NCBI GenBank assembly: GCA_910576335.1
Contig: CAJTIU010000028.1
Coordinates: forward strand, 1-64,000
Source: Lachnospiraceae bacterium
GTDB lineage: Bacteria > Bacillota > Clostridia > Lachnospirales > Lachnospiraceae
Length of the DNA stretch: 64,000 nucleotides
Direction of reading: 5' to 3'
Shown here piece by piece: positions 33,173 to 41,287 of this stretch; within the stretch, counting starts at the first letter, position 1, and each line of letters opens with the position of its first letter. The notes beneath the pieces are model-generated. The model worked only from the letters and a program-made list of their open reading frames with translations, was not told where the DNA came from and did not search any database. The translations under genes were made by a program, and so were the position numbers.

Positions 33173-34489
33173 ATGGAACATACTTATACACGTCTCGTAC
33201 AAAGTAAAGTCGATGAAATCAAGAATGAAAATTATTCTTCCCCTGACTTCATCCATGATTTAGGTGACAATACAGAAGAATTAGAAAAATTGGTAAATGA
33301 ATTTAACCGTCCTTTTTCTGAAGGTCTCACACTGCTTTTAAAATATTCCTCTTATGATGGAAACCTGAACGATTTAGAAGAAAAACGGGCTTTTATTCGT
33401 ATGAAGCTAAAATCTATCGGTGCCTCTAAAGATGAAAAAACTATTTTTAACTGGTTAAAAGGCGTTACCGAGCCTGATGCTAATGAGAAAACACGTGATA
33501 GGATTTATCGTTTATGCTTTGCTCTATCTGTTTCCACAGACGTTGTCAATTGGTTTTTCAATCATGTCTATTTTCAGAGAAGTTTTAACTGCCACCGGAT
33601 AGAAGAAGCCGTATATTACTATTGTTTTAATCACAATTACAGTTATGAACATGCTCAACAGTTGATTTCAGAAATTCAAACATTTCCCGAACAGGAAGTT
33701 CCTGATCCGGATGCGGTTTTCTATACAACCGAGATTCAGCAGCAATTGGATTATTGTTGCACAGATGAAGATTTGAAACGATATTTCAGAACAAACAAAT
33801 GGACATTCCAGGAAAATCAAGCAAATCAACGTACACAGAAAGTACTTTGTGTATTGTTAGAAAAAATACAGGGGAAAGAAACCGACAGAGTAATTGCTGA
33901 GAAAATAAAAGAGAAAAAAATCACATACGTTGAAGATCGTGAAATCGCGGATTGCGGATTAATTATACAGGAAGTTCTATCTCTTGACGAACCCCATCTC
34001 AATATTGAAGATGAATCCGACTCTCATTCTCTTTTAAATTGTTTACTCCGCGGCAATGATATTTCTTCTACAAGCATTATGCTTAAATGCATCTATGGAA
34101 AGCTCGGTTCTGAAGAAGATATCCGTACAAAAAAAATTCATTTGCCCGCAAAAGGAAGAGAAAACTTTCCAAGTGAAAAAGTTTTTTCTGATTTACGTTT
34201 ACAAAAAGAGGAACTTTATGCGTCCAAAAATTATGATGCCATCCGCAAATGCCTGATTTTACTGACATTTTACCAATTCTGGTGTGAATACAAATTAGAT
34301 TTCTCTAAGTTTCCGGATGATAATAAGGAACTCTATGATATGTACGAGTCAGGCACGAATGATTACCTTACAGAATGTGGGTATGACATACTAAATCCTG
34401 TAAACAGTTACGACCGCCTTTTTATGCTTTGTTCTGGAAGCGCCACTCCATTGGAGACTTTTCGAAATTTTCTTTCCTCTACAACATAA
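33173..34489 (+). CDS. HTH-like protein of unknown function, divergent from the kinase gene
   Basis: The ATG at 33173 is used because GGAGGT lies just before it, inside the longer frame that starts at 33161; it gives 438 residues. An N-terminal part includes TIFNWLKGVTEPDANEKTRDRIYRLCFAL, with a helix-turn-helix look, then FFNHVYFQRSFNCHRIEEAVYYYC. The rest is unknown and helical. No membrane segments. Its start lies 157 bases from that of the kinase-STAND gene, so the two share a promoter region, and regulation of or cooperation with that gene is plausible. Confidence 0.6.
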   Translation: MEHTYTRLVQSKVDEIKNENYSSPDFIHDLGDNTEELEKLVNEFNRPFSEGLTLLLKYSSYDGNLNDLEEKRAFIRMKLKSIGASKDEKTIFNWLKGVTEPDANEKTRDRIYRLCFALSVSTDVVNWFFNHVYFQRSFNCHRIEEAVYYYCFNHNYSYEHAQQLISEIQTFPEQEVPDPDAVFYTTEIQQQLDYCCTDEDLKRYFRTNKWTFQENQANQRTQKVLCVLLEKIQGKETDRVIAEKIKEKKITYVEDREIADCGLIIQEVLSLDEPHLNIEDESDSHSLLNCLLRGNDISSTSIMLKCIYGKLGSEEDIRTKKIHLPAKGRENFPSEKVFSDLRLQKEELYASKNYDAIRKCLILLTFYQFWCEYKLDFSKFPDDNKELYDMYESGTNDYLTECGYDILNPVNSYDRLFMLCSGSATPLETFRNFLSSTT

Positions 34490-34589
34490 TGTGAAACTCC
34501 GTAACGAATAAATAGTAACCGTGCAGGCATAACTGCCCGGCCCGTTGCTTCGCAGGAATAAATTCCCATTGTCAGAAAGGAGGCTCTAC

Positions 34590-36257
34590 ATGACATTCAA
34601 GGTTGGTGTAGGCAAGTCAGACTTTGAAGCTTTGCGTACATCGAATAACTACTATGTTGATAAAACAGATCTTATATATGAGCTTATAGAGGAAACCGAC
34701 AATCAAGTTACTCTGTTTACCAGGCCGCGAAGATTCGGCAAGACTTTGATGATGAGCATGCTGTCAAACTTTTTCAGTATAAGAAAAGAAAGCAGCAATC
34801 TATTTGAAGGTCTTAAGATTACAGAACACAAGGAATTCTGCAGTAAATGGATGAATCAGTATCCTGTGCTTTTTATTTCCTTCAAAGATGCCGAAGCTGA
34901 TGAGTTTGCCACTGCCTATGATAAATTAAAAAATACGATTGCTGATCTGTGCAAATCAGTATCTGACTTAGCCGGGGAATCTGCCGTTAATCCTGCTGAT
35001 GTACAGATTTTTGAAGAACTGATGTTTAATAAGGCATCCGATGCGCAGGTGCAGAGTTCTTTTAAAACCATTATGCGAATGATGCATTCTGTTTACGGCA
35101 GGAAAGTGATTCTCCTGATTGATGAATATGATGTTCCTCTGGCAAAGGCAAGTGAGGAGGATACTAAGGCGAATAACTATTATGCTTCTATGCTTGATGT
35201 AATCAAAGGGATTATGAGCTGCTCACTGAAGGATAATGAATTCCTGGAATTTGCCGTAGTTACCGGATGTCTTCGCATTGCAAAGGAAAGCCTGTTTACA
35301 GGCGCTAACAACTTCGCCTCCTATTCTGTATTAGATGAAGATTTCTCCGGATACTTTGGCTTTTCAAAAAATGAAGTAGACGCGATCTTAACCGCCGCGG
35401 ACCGGCATGATCGTGCAGATGTCATAAAAGAATGGTATGACGGTTATGTATTTGGCAATAGCTATGTATATTGTCCCTGGGATGTAATGAATTATATGTC
35501 AGCCTTAAAAAAAAGAAAAAATGCAAAGCCAAAGAATTACTGGAAATCCACAAGCCATAATGGAATTCTGTTTTCCTTTGTTGAGAGGACAGATTTTGAC
35601 GTAGCAGAGAAATTTGAGACCCTTCTAAATGGCGGAATGATCACTCAGTCGATTTCTGATGAACTTACCTATGATACGCTCCACACATCGGAGGATCATC
35701 TATGGAGCGTGCTGCTTATGACCGGGTATATCACAAAGGCGAATCCAGGTGAAGAGGGCGAACATGTTTCACTTAAAATTCCAAACAAAGAGATTGCGAC
35801 TATATTTGAAGACACAGTAGTTCTATATTTTAAGAATACGGCGGACACATCAAAGCTTCATAACCTTATAGCTGCCTTTTGGGAAGGTGATGAAGCAGAA
35901 GCAACCAGACTTATATCCGATCTTTTGTGGTATACAATCAGTTACAATGACTACCACGAGGATTATTATCATGCATTCCTCGCCGGAATCTTTACAGGGC
36001 GCGGATATCATGTTGAATCCAATAAGGAAAAGGGATTAGGAAGACCGGATATATTGCTCAAAGATAAGAGAAACCGCCGGGCAATCATCATAGAAGCTAA
36101 GAAGTCGGAAAAGGAAGCCGATATGGACACGGACTGTGATGCGGCAATCCGCCAGATTATTACGAAGAAATATGCAGAAGGGCTTTATGGATATACACAG
36201 GTCTGCTGCTATGGGATTTCCTTCTTTCAGAAACAGGCCAAAGTAAAGAAACTATAA
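34590..36257 (+). CDS. AAA-ATPase-like/PD-(D/E)xK nuclease-like protein
   Basis: AGGAGG stands before the ATG at 34590; the protein has 555 residues. The N-terminus VGVGKSDFEALRTSNNYYVDKT is the family opening, followed by the P-loop RPRRFGKTLMM near 43 and Walker B ILLIDEYDVPL near 170. The C-terminal nuclease-like part has GRPDILLKDKRNRRAIIIEAKKSE (D then E-A-K), the PD-(D/E)xK pattern. This family is abundant in gut Clostridia and Bacteroidetes; its biological role is not settled. A second member lies at 51694-53406. Confidence 0.85.
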   Translation: MTFKVGVGKSDFEALRTSNNYYVDKTDLIYELIEETDNQVTLFTRPRRFGKTLMMSMLSNFFSIRKESSNLFEGLKITEHKEFCSKWMNQYPVLFISFKDAEADEFATAYDKLKNTIADLCKSVSDLAGESAVNPADVQIFEELMFNKASDAQVQSSFKTIMRMMHSVYGRKVILLIDEYDVPLAKASEEDTKANNYYASMLDVIKGIMSCSLKDNEFLEFAVVTGCLRIAKESLFTGANNFASYSVLDEDFSGYFGFSKNEVDAILTAADRHDRADVIKEWYDGYVFGNSYVYCPWDVMNYMSALKKRKNAKPKNYWKSTSHNGILFSFVERTDFDVAEKFETLLNGGMITQSISDELTYDTLHTSEDHLWSVLLMTGYITKANPGEEGEHVSLKIPNKEIATIFEDTVVLYFKNTADTSKLHNLIAAFWEGDEAEATRLISDLLWYTISYNDYHEDYYHAFLAGIFTGRGYHVESNKEKGLGRPDILLKDKRNRRAIIIEAKKSEKEADMDTDCDAAIRQIITKKYAEGLYGYTQVCCYGISFFQKQAKVKKL

Positions 36258-36316
36258 AAAACCATCTTTACAAATTTTATCCTATATAGTATATTCTTAT
36301 ACAGGAGGAATTTATC

Positions 36317-36772
36317 ATGACTATCCAGGGCGGAAATACCATTTCACAAATCAAACGTCTCAGTGACCGGATCTTCGGGCGCATCCTGTCCCAGAGAAAT
36401 GTTGATGCATTCAACGGCGCACAGGGACGGATTCTCTACGTCCTCTGGCAGGAGGAACACATCTCACTGCGGGAACTGTCTGACAGAACCGGACTTGCCG
36501 CAACCACACTCACCAGCATGATTGACCGGATGGAAAGCTTAAGGCTCGTCCGCCGAATCCCAGATGAACATGACCGCAGAAAGACGCTCCTTACACTGAC
36601 AGACACAGCCAAAAAGCTGGAACAGGATTACACAGAGATATCCCGCCAGATGACAGAGATCTTTTATACAGGCTTTTCGGAAGAAGAGATCCGGCAATGC
36701 GAAATGCTGCTCGGGAGAATTCATGATAATCTGAAGAAAAAAATGTCAAAATTGAAAGGAGACACACAATGA
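36317..36772 (+). CDS. MarR family transcriptional regulator
   Basis: The 151-residue protein has the MarR layout: N- and C-terminal dimerisation helices around a winged helix (ISLRELSDRTGLAATTLTSMIDRMESLRLVRRIPDEHDRRKTLLTLTD). The wing DEHDRR is typical. It starts after AGGAGG and overlaps the next gene by ATGA, so it probably regulates its own operon. The ligand is unknown. Confidence 0.9.
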   Translation: MTIQGGNTISQIKRLSDRIFGRILSQRNVDAFNGAQGRILYVLWQEEHISLRELSDRTGLAATTLTSMIDRMESLRLVRRIPDEHDRRKTLLTLTDTAKKLEQDYTEISRQMTEIFYTGFSEEEIRQCEMLLGRIHDNLKKKMSKLKGDTQ

Positions 36773-37125
36773 ATCAGAATGTAAAAGATTTTGTAACCGA
36801 AAAAGTAAACGAACTGCTTAAGGCGCCTTCCTGCTGCACAGAAGCAAAAGAAGCAGCACAGAACTGGCTGGATGCTGTCGGAACAGAAAAGGAGACAGAG
36901 CAGACCAAAAGCCTGATTGCAGAACTGGAAGAAGACATTATGCCAGTTGACGGCCTCATCGCATTCGCAGAATCCGACATGGGAGCACAGGTATTCGGCG
37001 CAGAGACCGCTAAAAATGTAGCTGCACATGGCCGCGATCTTAAGGCCTCCGGCGCAAAATACTGCGACTGTGCAGCATGCGCTGCATGCGAGGCAATTCT
37101 CGAAAAGAAAAACGAGCTTCTATAA
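36769..37125 (+). CDS. Small conserved Cys-rich protein co-transcribed with MarR
   Basis: The 118-residue protein has two Cys clusters: PSCC near residue 22 and YCDCAACAACEAI near 98-110, suitable for metal or redox chemistry. Similar Clostridia proteins are often named molecular chaperone Hsp90, which the sequence does not support: it lacks the ATPase domain and is far too short. It overlaps the MarR gene by four bases. A role in metal or redox stress controlled by MarR is an inference. Confidence 0.75.
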   Translation: MNQNVKDFVTEKVNELLKAPSCCTEAKEAAQNWLDAVGTEKETEQTKSLIAELEEDIMPVDGLIAFAESDMGAQVFGAETAKNVAAHGRDLKASGAKYCDCAACAACEAILEKKNELL

Positions 37126-37128
37126 ACC

Positions 37129-37184
37129 GGGGACAGGGTATTTTCAATTTGGGACGGGGCATTTTTAAAAATGCCCCGTCCCCA
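37129..37184. repeat. GGGGACGGGG palindromic repeat, copy 3 (inverted)
   Basis: This is the same composite unit as the copies at 3723 and 6789 but in opposite orientation and slightly diverged: GGGGACAGGGTATTTT, then the perfect GGGACGGGGCATTTTT palindrome. It lies between convergent genes and encodes the last codons (GTGHF, stop) of the minus-strand gene at 37165-37557. Confidence 0.85.
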
Positions 37185-37557
37185 TTCGTACCCTTCTTCT
37201 CTGAATCCAATAAATGATTAACAAAATTACAGTGCCGGCATTGCCTCCTATAATAGTAAAAAGAAAGGATGACTGAATATGATCCGTATCAGCTTCCATT
37301 CTGATTGTGTCTGGAGTTTCCTGCTGCAATTCTTCTCGTACAGTCTCACCCTCTATGTCTTCTGATACAATTGTGTTTGTAGTAAAATCATCAGAAATCT
37401 CAATATTCACCGGAGTCAGAAAAAGATGCCATCCCATCACAAGCGAAAAAGAAAGAACAGGTAAAACCAGACCATAAACAAAACATTCCTTTTTAGATAA
37501 ATAAATCTGGAATTTTACAACTGCAAATATAAAGATAATCAATAATAAATATTTCAT
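37165..37557 (-). CDS. Small membrane protein of unknown function
   Basis: The 130-residue protein has an N-terminal helix (LLLIIFIFAVVKFQIYL), a second (VYGLVLPVLSFSLVMGWHLFL), an acidic extracytoplasmic loop of about 45 residues and a third helix (FLFTIIGGNAGTVILLIIYWI). AAAAAGGAGACAG precedes the start. Its C-terminus MGTGHF and stop codon come from the palindromic repeat. The gene begins 22 bases past the truncated AAA pseudogene, in the place its nuclease domain would occupy. Confidence 0.6.
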   Translation of the reverse strand: MKYLLLIIFIFAVVKFQIYLSKKECFVYGLVLPVLSFSLVMGWHLFLTPVNIEISDDFTTNTIVSEDIEGETVREELQQETPDTIRMEADTDHIQSSFLFTIIGGNAGTVILLIIYWIQRRRVRMGTGHF

Positions 37558-37578
37558 TTAGCTGTCTCCTTTTTGTAT

Positions 37579-38747
37579 TCAACGAACCCGATTCTTTTCC
37601 AGTTCACCAGTCTGATATGTGATGCTTTTCGTCATCTCCTCTGACAGGAAAAGGTTATAAAGTCTTGTTTCAAAGATACGGTTCGCAATCACTGCCTGTC
37701 CATCCCTTTCGGTTATAAAGCCGAACATTGAGCCAATGTCCATTGCAGAATTATCTGGATTGTATGGATATGTCTCCCCTCTGAAAAGAATTGCATAGAT
37801 CATCTTCCTTAATTCCGGATAGTCCGTAATCTTTTTCCGCATATCGTCAAACAATGTACCAGGCTCCTTCAGGAGTACCTTAACTGCCTCAGCAACGTCC
37901 TCTTTGCTCCAGCTGCCGGATGCCGGCTGGCTTTCGCTTCATCAATCAGCTTGCAGATTTTAGATACCAGGTACGGATAACCCGAAGTGTATCCATATAT
38001 TTCGGCTGCGATTCTGTGAATATCCACTTCCACCTCTCTGTCTGCTGCATAATCCCGCAGCATTCCGGCAATATCCGCCGCAGTAAAGCTCATATCCACA
38101 CAAAAGTCTGCCGCAATGTTCCACGGACTGTTATATTGGTGCTCTTCATCCTTTCGGATCCGTTGTTTTAGATTCTTAATATCATATACTCCGGCAAGTA
38201 TGACAGACTGGAAAGCCGGACGAGTCGTTCTTTTTAAATATTTACTTCTAAGCATGCCCAGAAAATCCAGAAACACCTTATGTCCGCCTGCCTGGTCAAC
38301 CTCGTCAATCATCAGTACCACAGGACGCTTTGCCGTGCTGCATAAATCAGATATCATGGCAGAAAGGCCAAATAAATCTTCTATCCTGTTACTTTGGACC
38401 GCTTCATATATAATACTTTTTAACGGAGCTTCCAGTGCCGGAACTTCATCATAACGTATTGCGTCATATAACAACTTACAAATCATGCCGCAAAAGGAAG
38501 ATTCCCTTTCAAAAGCAGAGTCGCCCAGTCCCTCAAAACTGATAGAAAATACCGTATATTTCGAAGAAAGGTATTTTACCATAAGATTCAGCAAGGTGGT
38601 CTTTCCATACTGCCTTGCCCGGTTTATGGTAAAATATTTCCTTTCATCTACTAATTTTTCAATCTCATTTAAACGGCCCTCCATATTTATCATATAATTT
38701 TCTTCTGGAAAACAGCTGCCAATTATATTAAAGGTTTTATTCAACAT
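37579..38747 (-). pseudogene. Broken AAA-like ATPase gene (frameshifted, nuclease domain lost)
   Basis: This is a relative of the genes at 18153 and 55803. It starts with an intact MLNKTFNIIGSCFPEENYM and RARQYGKTTLLNLM P-loop and keeps Walker B VLMIDEVDQAGG. A one-base indel near 37920 shifts the frame after IDEAKASRHP; reading resumes as EDVAEAVKVLLKEP and continues to SEEMTKSITYQTGELEKN, where it stops. The C-terminal PD-(D/E)xK domain of intact relatives is missing. GGAGGAAGG precedes the start, so a truncated ATPase could still be made. Confidence 0.8.
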
Positions 38748-38807
38748 TCTCACCTTCCTCCATTATGATAGCACTCTAAAATCATGTACTCATTCAGCTT
38801 TTCTGCT

Positions 38808-39935
38808 TTACTCGTTTAAGAATGCCCGGATATATGTCAGAGCGGCACCGATGGAGATATTATGCCGGGGCATCTTGCTGAGCATCAGAAAATCCTGTGC
38901 TTCATTAAAAGGTGTCAGCTCTGCGATCTGTTCGTGCAGGAAGGAAAGATCCTCTTCACACAGATAGGGGGCCAGATGTCCTCCCAGTATAAAGTCTGTG
39001 TCGTAGATCAGATGAAGCAGATTGATGGCCCTGGCCAGATTTTTGAGAAATATATTCCAGCGGTTTGAAAAAGAAGGCTCTTTTTTACGGACTTTCTCAA
39101 AAAAGCTGTCCAGGGTTTCCCCCTCCCTGAGAAGCACGTTTAAAGAGCAGAGTGTTTCCAGACAGCCATATTTGCCGCAGTAACAGAGCGCTCCTCCTTC
39201 TGGTTCTATCTGGATATGTTCTATGGTAGAACTGTGGCCGTGCTTTCCGACCAGGATCTCTCCTCTGGATATGATGGCAGCGCCGAGATGTCTGCTTAAA
39301 GAGACATAGAAGGCATCTGTAAGTCCCGGTGATACCCAGATTTCAGAGAAAGCCGCGCAGTACGCATCGTGGATAAATGAACAGGGATAGGGAAGATACC
39401 TGGTAAACTCCCTGATGGAAAGCCCTGTGCAGTCTAATATCCTGCCATACAGCATGCTCTTTGCATCCGGCGAGACAAGCCCCTGCATGGCAAACCCAAT
39501 ACCAAGGAGCTGTTCATCCGTTATACCAGATGCATTTTTAAATTCGAGAATTTTATCACAGACAGTTTTAAAATATGATTCTTTGTATTCATAAATAATA
39601 TCACATGTTGTTCGGCCGATCTTTTTACCATATAGATCCACCGCAATTATTTTCACTTCTTTTTTCACAATTTCCACACCGATACTGACACGGTAATCTG
39701 CAATGATGGAATAGGCAGAGGCCTTCCTCCCTACAAATTCAGTACTGATGTGACCGCTTTTTGTGATGAGCCCTTCTTTTTCCATGGAGGCCAGATTTGA
39801 CGTGACAGTAGGACGGCTTAAATGGAGGTCGTAGGAAATATCCTGCTGGGAGACACTTCTATTCTTATAAATATAATGATAGATCAGGCTGCGGTTATTT
39901 TGCTTAATCTGATTAGGGGTTATGCTTTTTTCCAT
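38808..39935 (-). CDS. ROK family transcriptional repressor
   Basis: The 375-residue protein has an N-terminal winged helix (SVSQQDISYDLHLSRPTVTSNLASMEKEGL) and a ROK sugar-binding domain with the zinc motif CYCGKYGCLETLCS near 250-265. ROK repressors release DNA on binding a sugar or sugar phosphate. It is divergent from the polyol/sugar operon starting at 40459. Identical 16-bp sequences in the shared promoter region (40174, 40327) are likely operators. Transport into that operon may thus be induced by its substrate. Confidence 0.88.
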   Translation of the reverse strand: MEKSITPNQIKQNNRSLIYHYIYKNRSVSQQDISYDLHLSRPTVTSNLASMEKEGLITKSGHISTEFVGRKASAYSIIADYRVSIGVEIVKKEVKIIAVDLYGKKIGRTTCDIIYEYKESYFKTVCDKILEFKNASGITDEQLLGIGFAMQGLVSPDAKSMLYGRILDCTGLSIREFTRYLPYPCSFIHDAYCAAFSEIWVSPGLTDAFYVSLSRHLGAAIISRGEILVGKHGHSSTIEHIQIEPEGGALCYCGKYGCLETLCSLNVLLREGETLDSFFEKVRKKEPSFSNRWNIFLKNLARAINLLHLIYDTDFILGGHLAPYLCEEDLSFLHEQIAELTPFNEAQDFLMLSKMPRHNISIGAALTYIRAFLNE

Positions 39936-39962
39936 AGTTTTATTCCTTAACTTGTAAAATAA

Positions 39963-40099
39963 TTGTTACTGTTCACACAGGACTTTGTATTTACTGCAAA
40001 GTCCGTAAGAAAATGATTCAGGTGTGAGCAAATCCCATTCGCGAAGCGAATTTTAAATGGATTTGCGAATGTTACTGTGAACGGAGTGTACAGTAACAA
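39963..40099. repeat. Inverted-repeat element, about 137 bp, GTTACTGTTCAC ends
   Basis: TTGTTACTGTTCACAC at 39963-39978 and its reverse complement with two differences at 40084-40099 are the ends. Inside are further hairpins (GGACTTTG...CAAAGTCC; CAAATCCATTCGC...). No gene. It resembles the element at 57436-57582. Confidence 0.65.
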
Positions 40100-40143
40100 A
40101 TAGTTTTAAAAAATATATTGCGAAAATGATTTATCAAGGATGT

Positions 40144-40149
40144 ATTATA
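40144..40149 (-). promoter_or_regulatory. -10 of the ROK gene promoter
   Basis: TGCTATAAT on the minus strand (extended -10). The upstream 16-bp operator candidate at 40174-40189 lies just before its -35 region, consistent with autoregulation. Confidence 0.45.
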
Positions 40150-40173
40150 GCACGTATTTGTGTAAATGTTACT

Positions 40174-40189
40174 GTGCGTTTTGTACAAA
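40174..40189. promoter_or_regulatory. Candidate operator copy 1 (GTGCGTTTTGTACAAA)
   Basis: The 16 bases occur identically at 40327-40342. They include the palindrome TTTGTACAAA. This copy lies between the ROK promoter and P1 of the operon. Confidence 0.55.
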
Positions 40190-40246
40190 AGTAACATTTA
40201 AATTTTGATAATACTGACGAAAAGGAAAAAGCATATCATATTTTCA

Positions 40247-40275
40247 TTGACATACTTTGTTAATATGAATATAAT
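40247..40275 (+). promoter_or_regulatory. Operon promoter P1
   Basis: TTGACA, a 17-base spacer and TATAAT, both consensus. It lies between the two 16-bp operator candidates, giving a leader of about 175 bases. Confidence 0.8.
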
Positions 40276-40326
40276 TAAAAACATAATAAATGTATTTAAT
40301 AAAGTATAAAACAAAGAGAAGTAATA

Positions 40327-40342
40327 GTGCGTTTTGTACAAA
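40327..40342. promoter_or_regulatory. Candidate operator copy 2 (GTGCGTTTTGTACAAA)
   Basis: Identical to 40174-40189, 153 bases downstream, between P1 and P2. Two copies flanking P1 would suit repression by looping. Confidence 0.55.
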
Positions 40343-40374
40343 TTTTTAATAAAAACCTTGTGAATTTTTACAGG

Positions 40375-40403
40375 TTGACCTATGATTCGAATGGTAATAT
40401 TAT
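40375..40403 (+). promoter_or_regulatory. Operon promoter P2
   Basis: TTGACC, 17 bases, TATTAT. It would start transcription about 50 bases before the SDR gene. Confidence 0.6.
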
Positions 40404-40458
40404 GTAATTATAATTTGATAAATCATTTTACAAAATAATATTAAAAAAGGAGAAAATC

Positions 40459-41235
40459 ATGGGAATTATTGAAAAAATGAGACTGGACGGAAAAAAAGGA
40501 TTTGTAACAGGAGCGGCAAGAGGAATCGGTAAAAGTACAGCTACTGCATTTGCAGAGGCAGGAGCAGATGTGGCGATTGTAGATCTAGATTTTGCAGAAG
40601 CCCAAAAAACTGCCTCAGAGCTGGCGGAAAAAACTGGCAGAAAGGTTATTGCCATCAAGACAGACTGCACGGATCCGGAGCAGGTAGATGCCATGGTAGA
40701 GCAGGTGGTCAGTGAACTGGGCGGGCTGGATTTCTGCCACAATAATGCTGGAATCTGTATCAACGCACCAGCCGAGGAAATGACCTATGCACAGTGGAGC
40801 AAGGTAATCAATATCAATCTGAACGGAATCTTTCTGACTGATATAGCGGCAGGAAAACACATGCTGGAGCATGGCGGCGGTTCGATCATCAATACGGCTT
40901 CTATGTCTGCACATATTGTCAACGTACCTCAGCCGCAGTGCGCATACAATGCTTCGAAAGCAGGTGTTATCCAGCTGACAAAATCCCTTGCTATTGAGTG
41001 GGCAAAGAGAGGCGTACGTGTGAACAGCATAAGCCCCGGATATATCGGAACAGAGCTGACACTTAATTCCCCGACGCTGATTCCACTCATCGAAAAATGG
41101 AACCAGATGGCACCCCTTGGAAGAATGGGAAAACCGGAGGAACTGGAATCAATCTGCGTATATCTGGCAGGAGACACAAGTTCCTTTACAACAGGAGCAG
41201 ATTTTATCATAGACGGAGCATTTACCTGCTTCTAG
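40459..41235 (+). CDS. Short-chain dehydrogenase/reductase (polyol or sugar dehydrogenase)
   Basis: The 258-residue SDR has the NAD(P)-binding GAARGIGKSTA near 19-29, NNAGI near 95, and the catalytic Ser in NTASMS and YNASK near 158. The acidic Asp after AIVDLDFAEA suggests NAD preference. It starts after AAAAAAGGAG. First gene of the operon; with FGGY kinase and ABC importer it should oxidise a polyol or reduce a ketose. The substrate cannot be given; pentitols and hexitols are candidates. Confidence 0.85.
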   Translation: MGIIEKMRLDGKKGFVTGAARGIGKSTATAFAEAGADVAIVDLDFAEAQKTASELAEKTGRKVIAIKTDCTDPEQVDAMVEQVVSELGGLDFCHNNAGICINAPAEEMTYAQWSKVININLNGIFLTDIAAGKHMLEHGGGSIINTASMSAHIVNVPQPQCAYNASKAGVIQLTKSLAIEWAKRGVRVNSISPGYIGTELTLNSPTLIPLIEKWNQMAPLGRMGKPEELESICVYLAGDTSSFTTGADFIIDGAFTCF

Positions 41236-41287
41236 ATGAAGACCGGAAAAGTTATTGCAACGGAGTAATCCGGAAAGTGAGGAAAGC

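Noticed and set aside
36769-37125. Hsp90 chaperone label often given to the small Cys-rich protein
   Set aside because: The protein is 118 residues and lacks any ATPase domain; the name is not supported.
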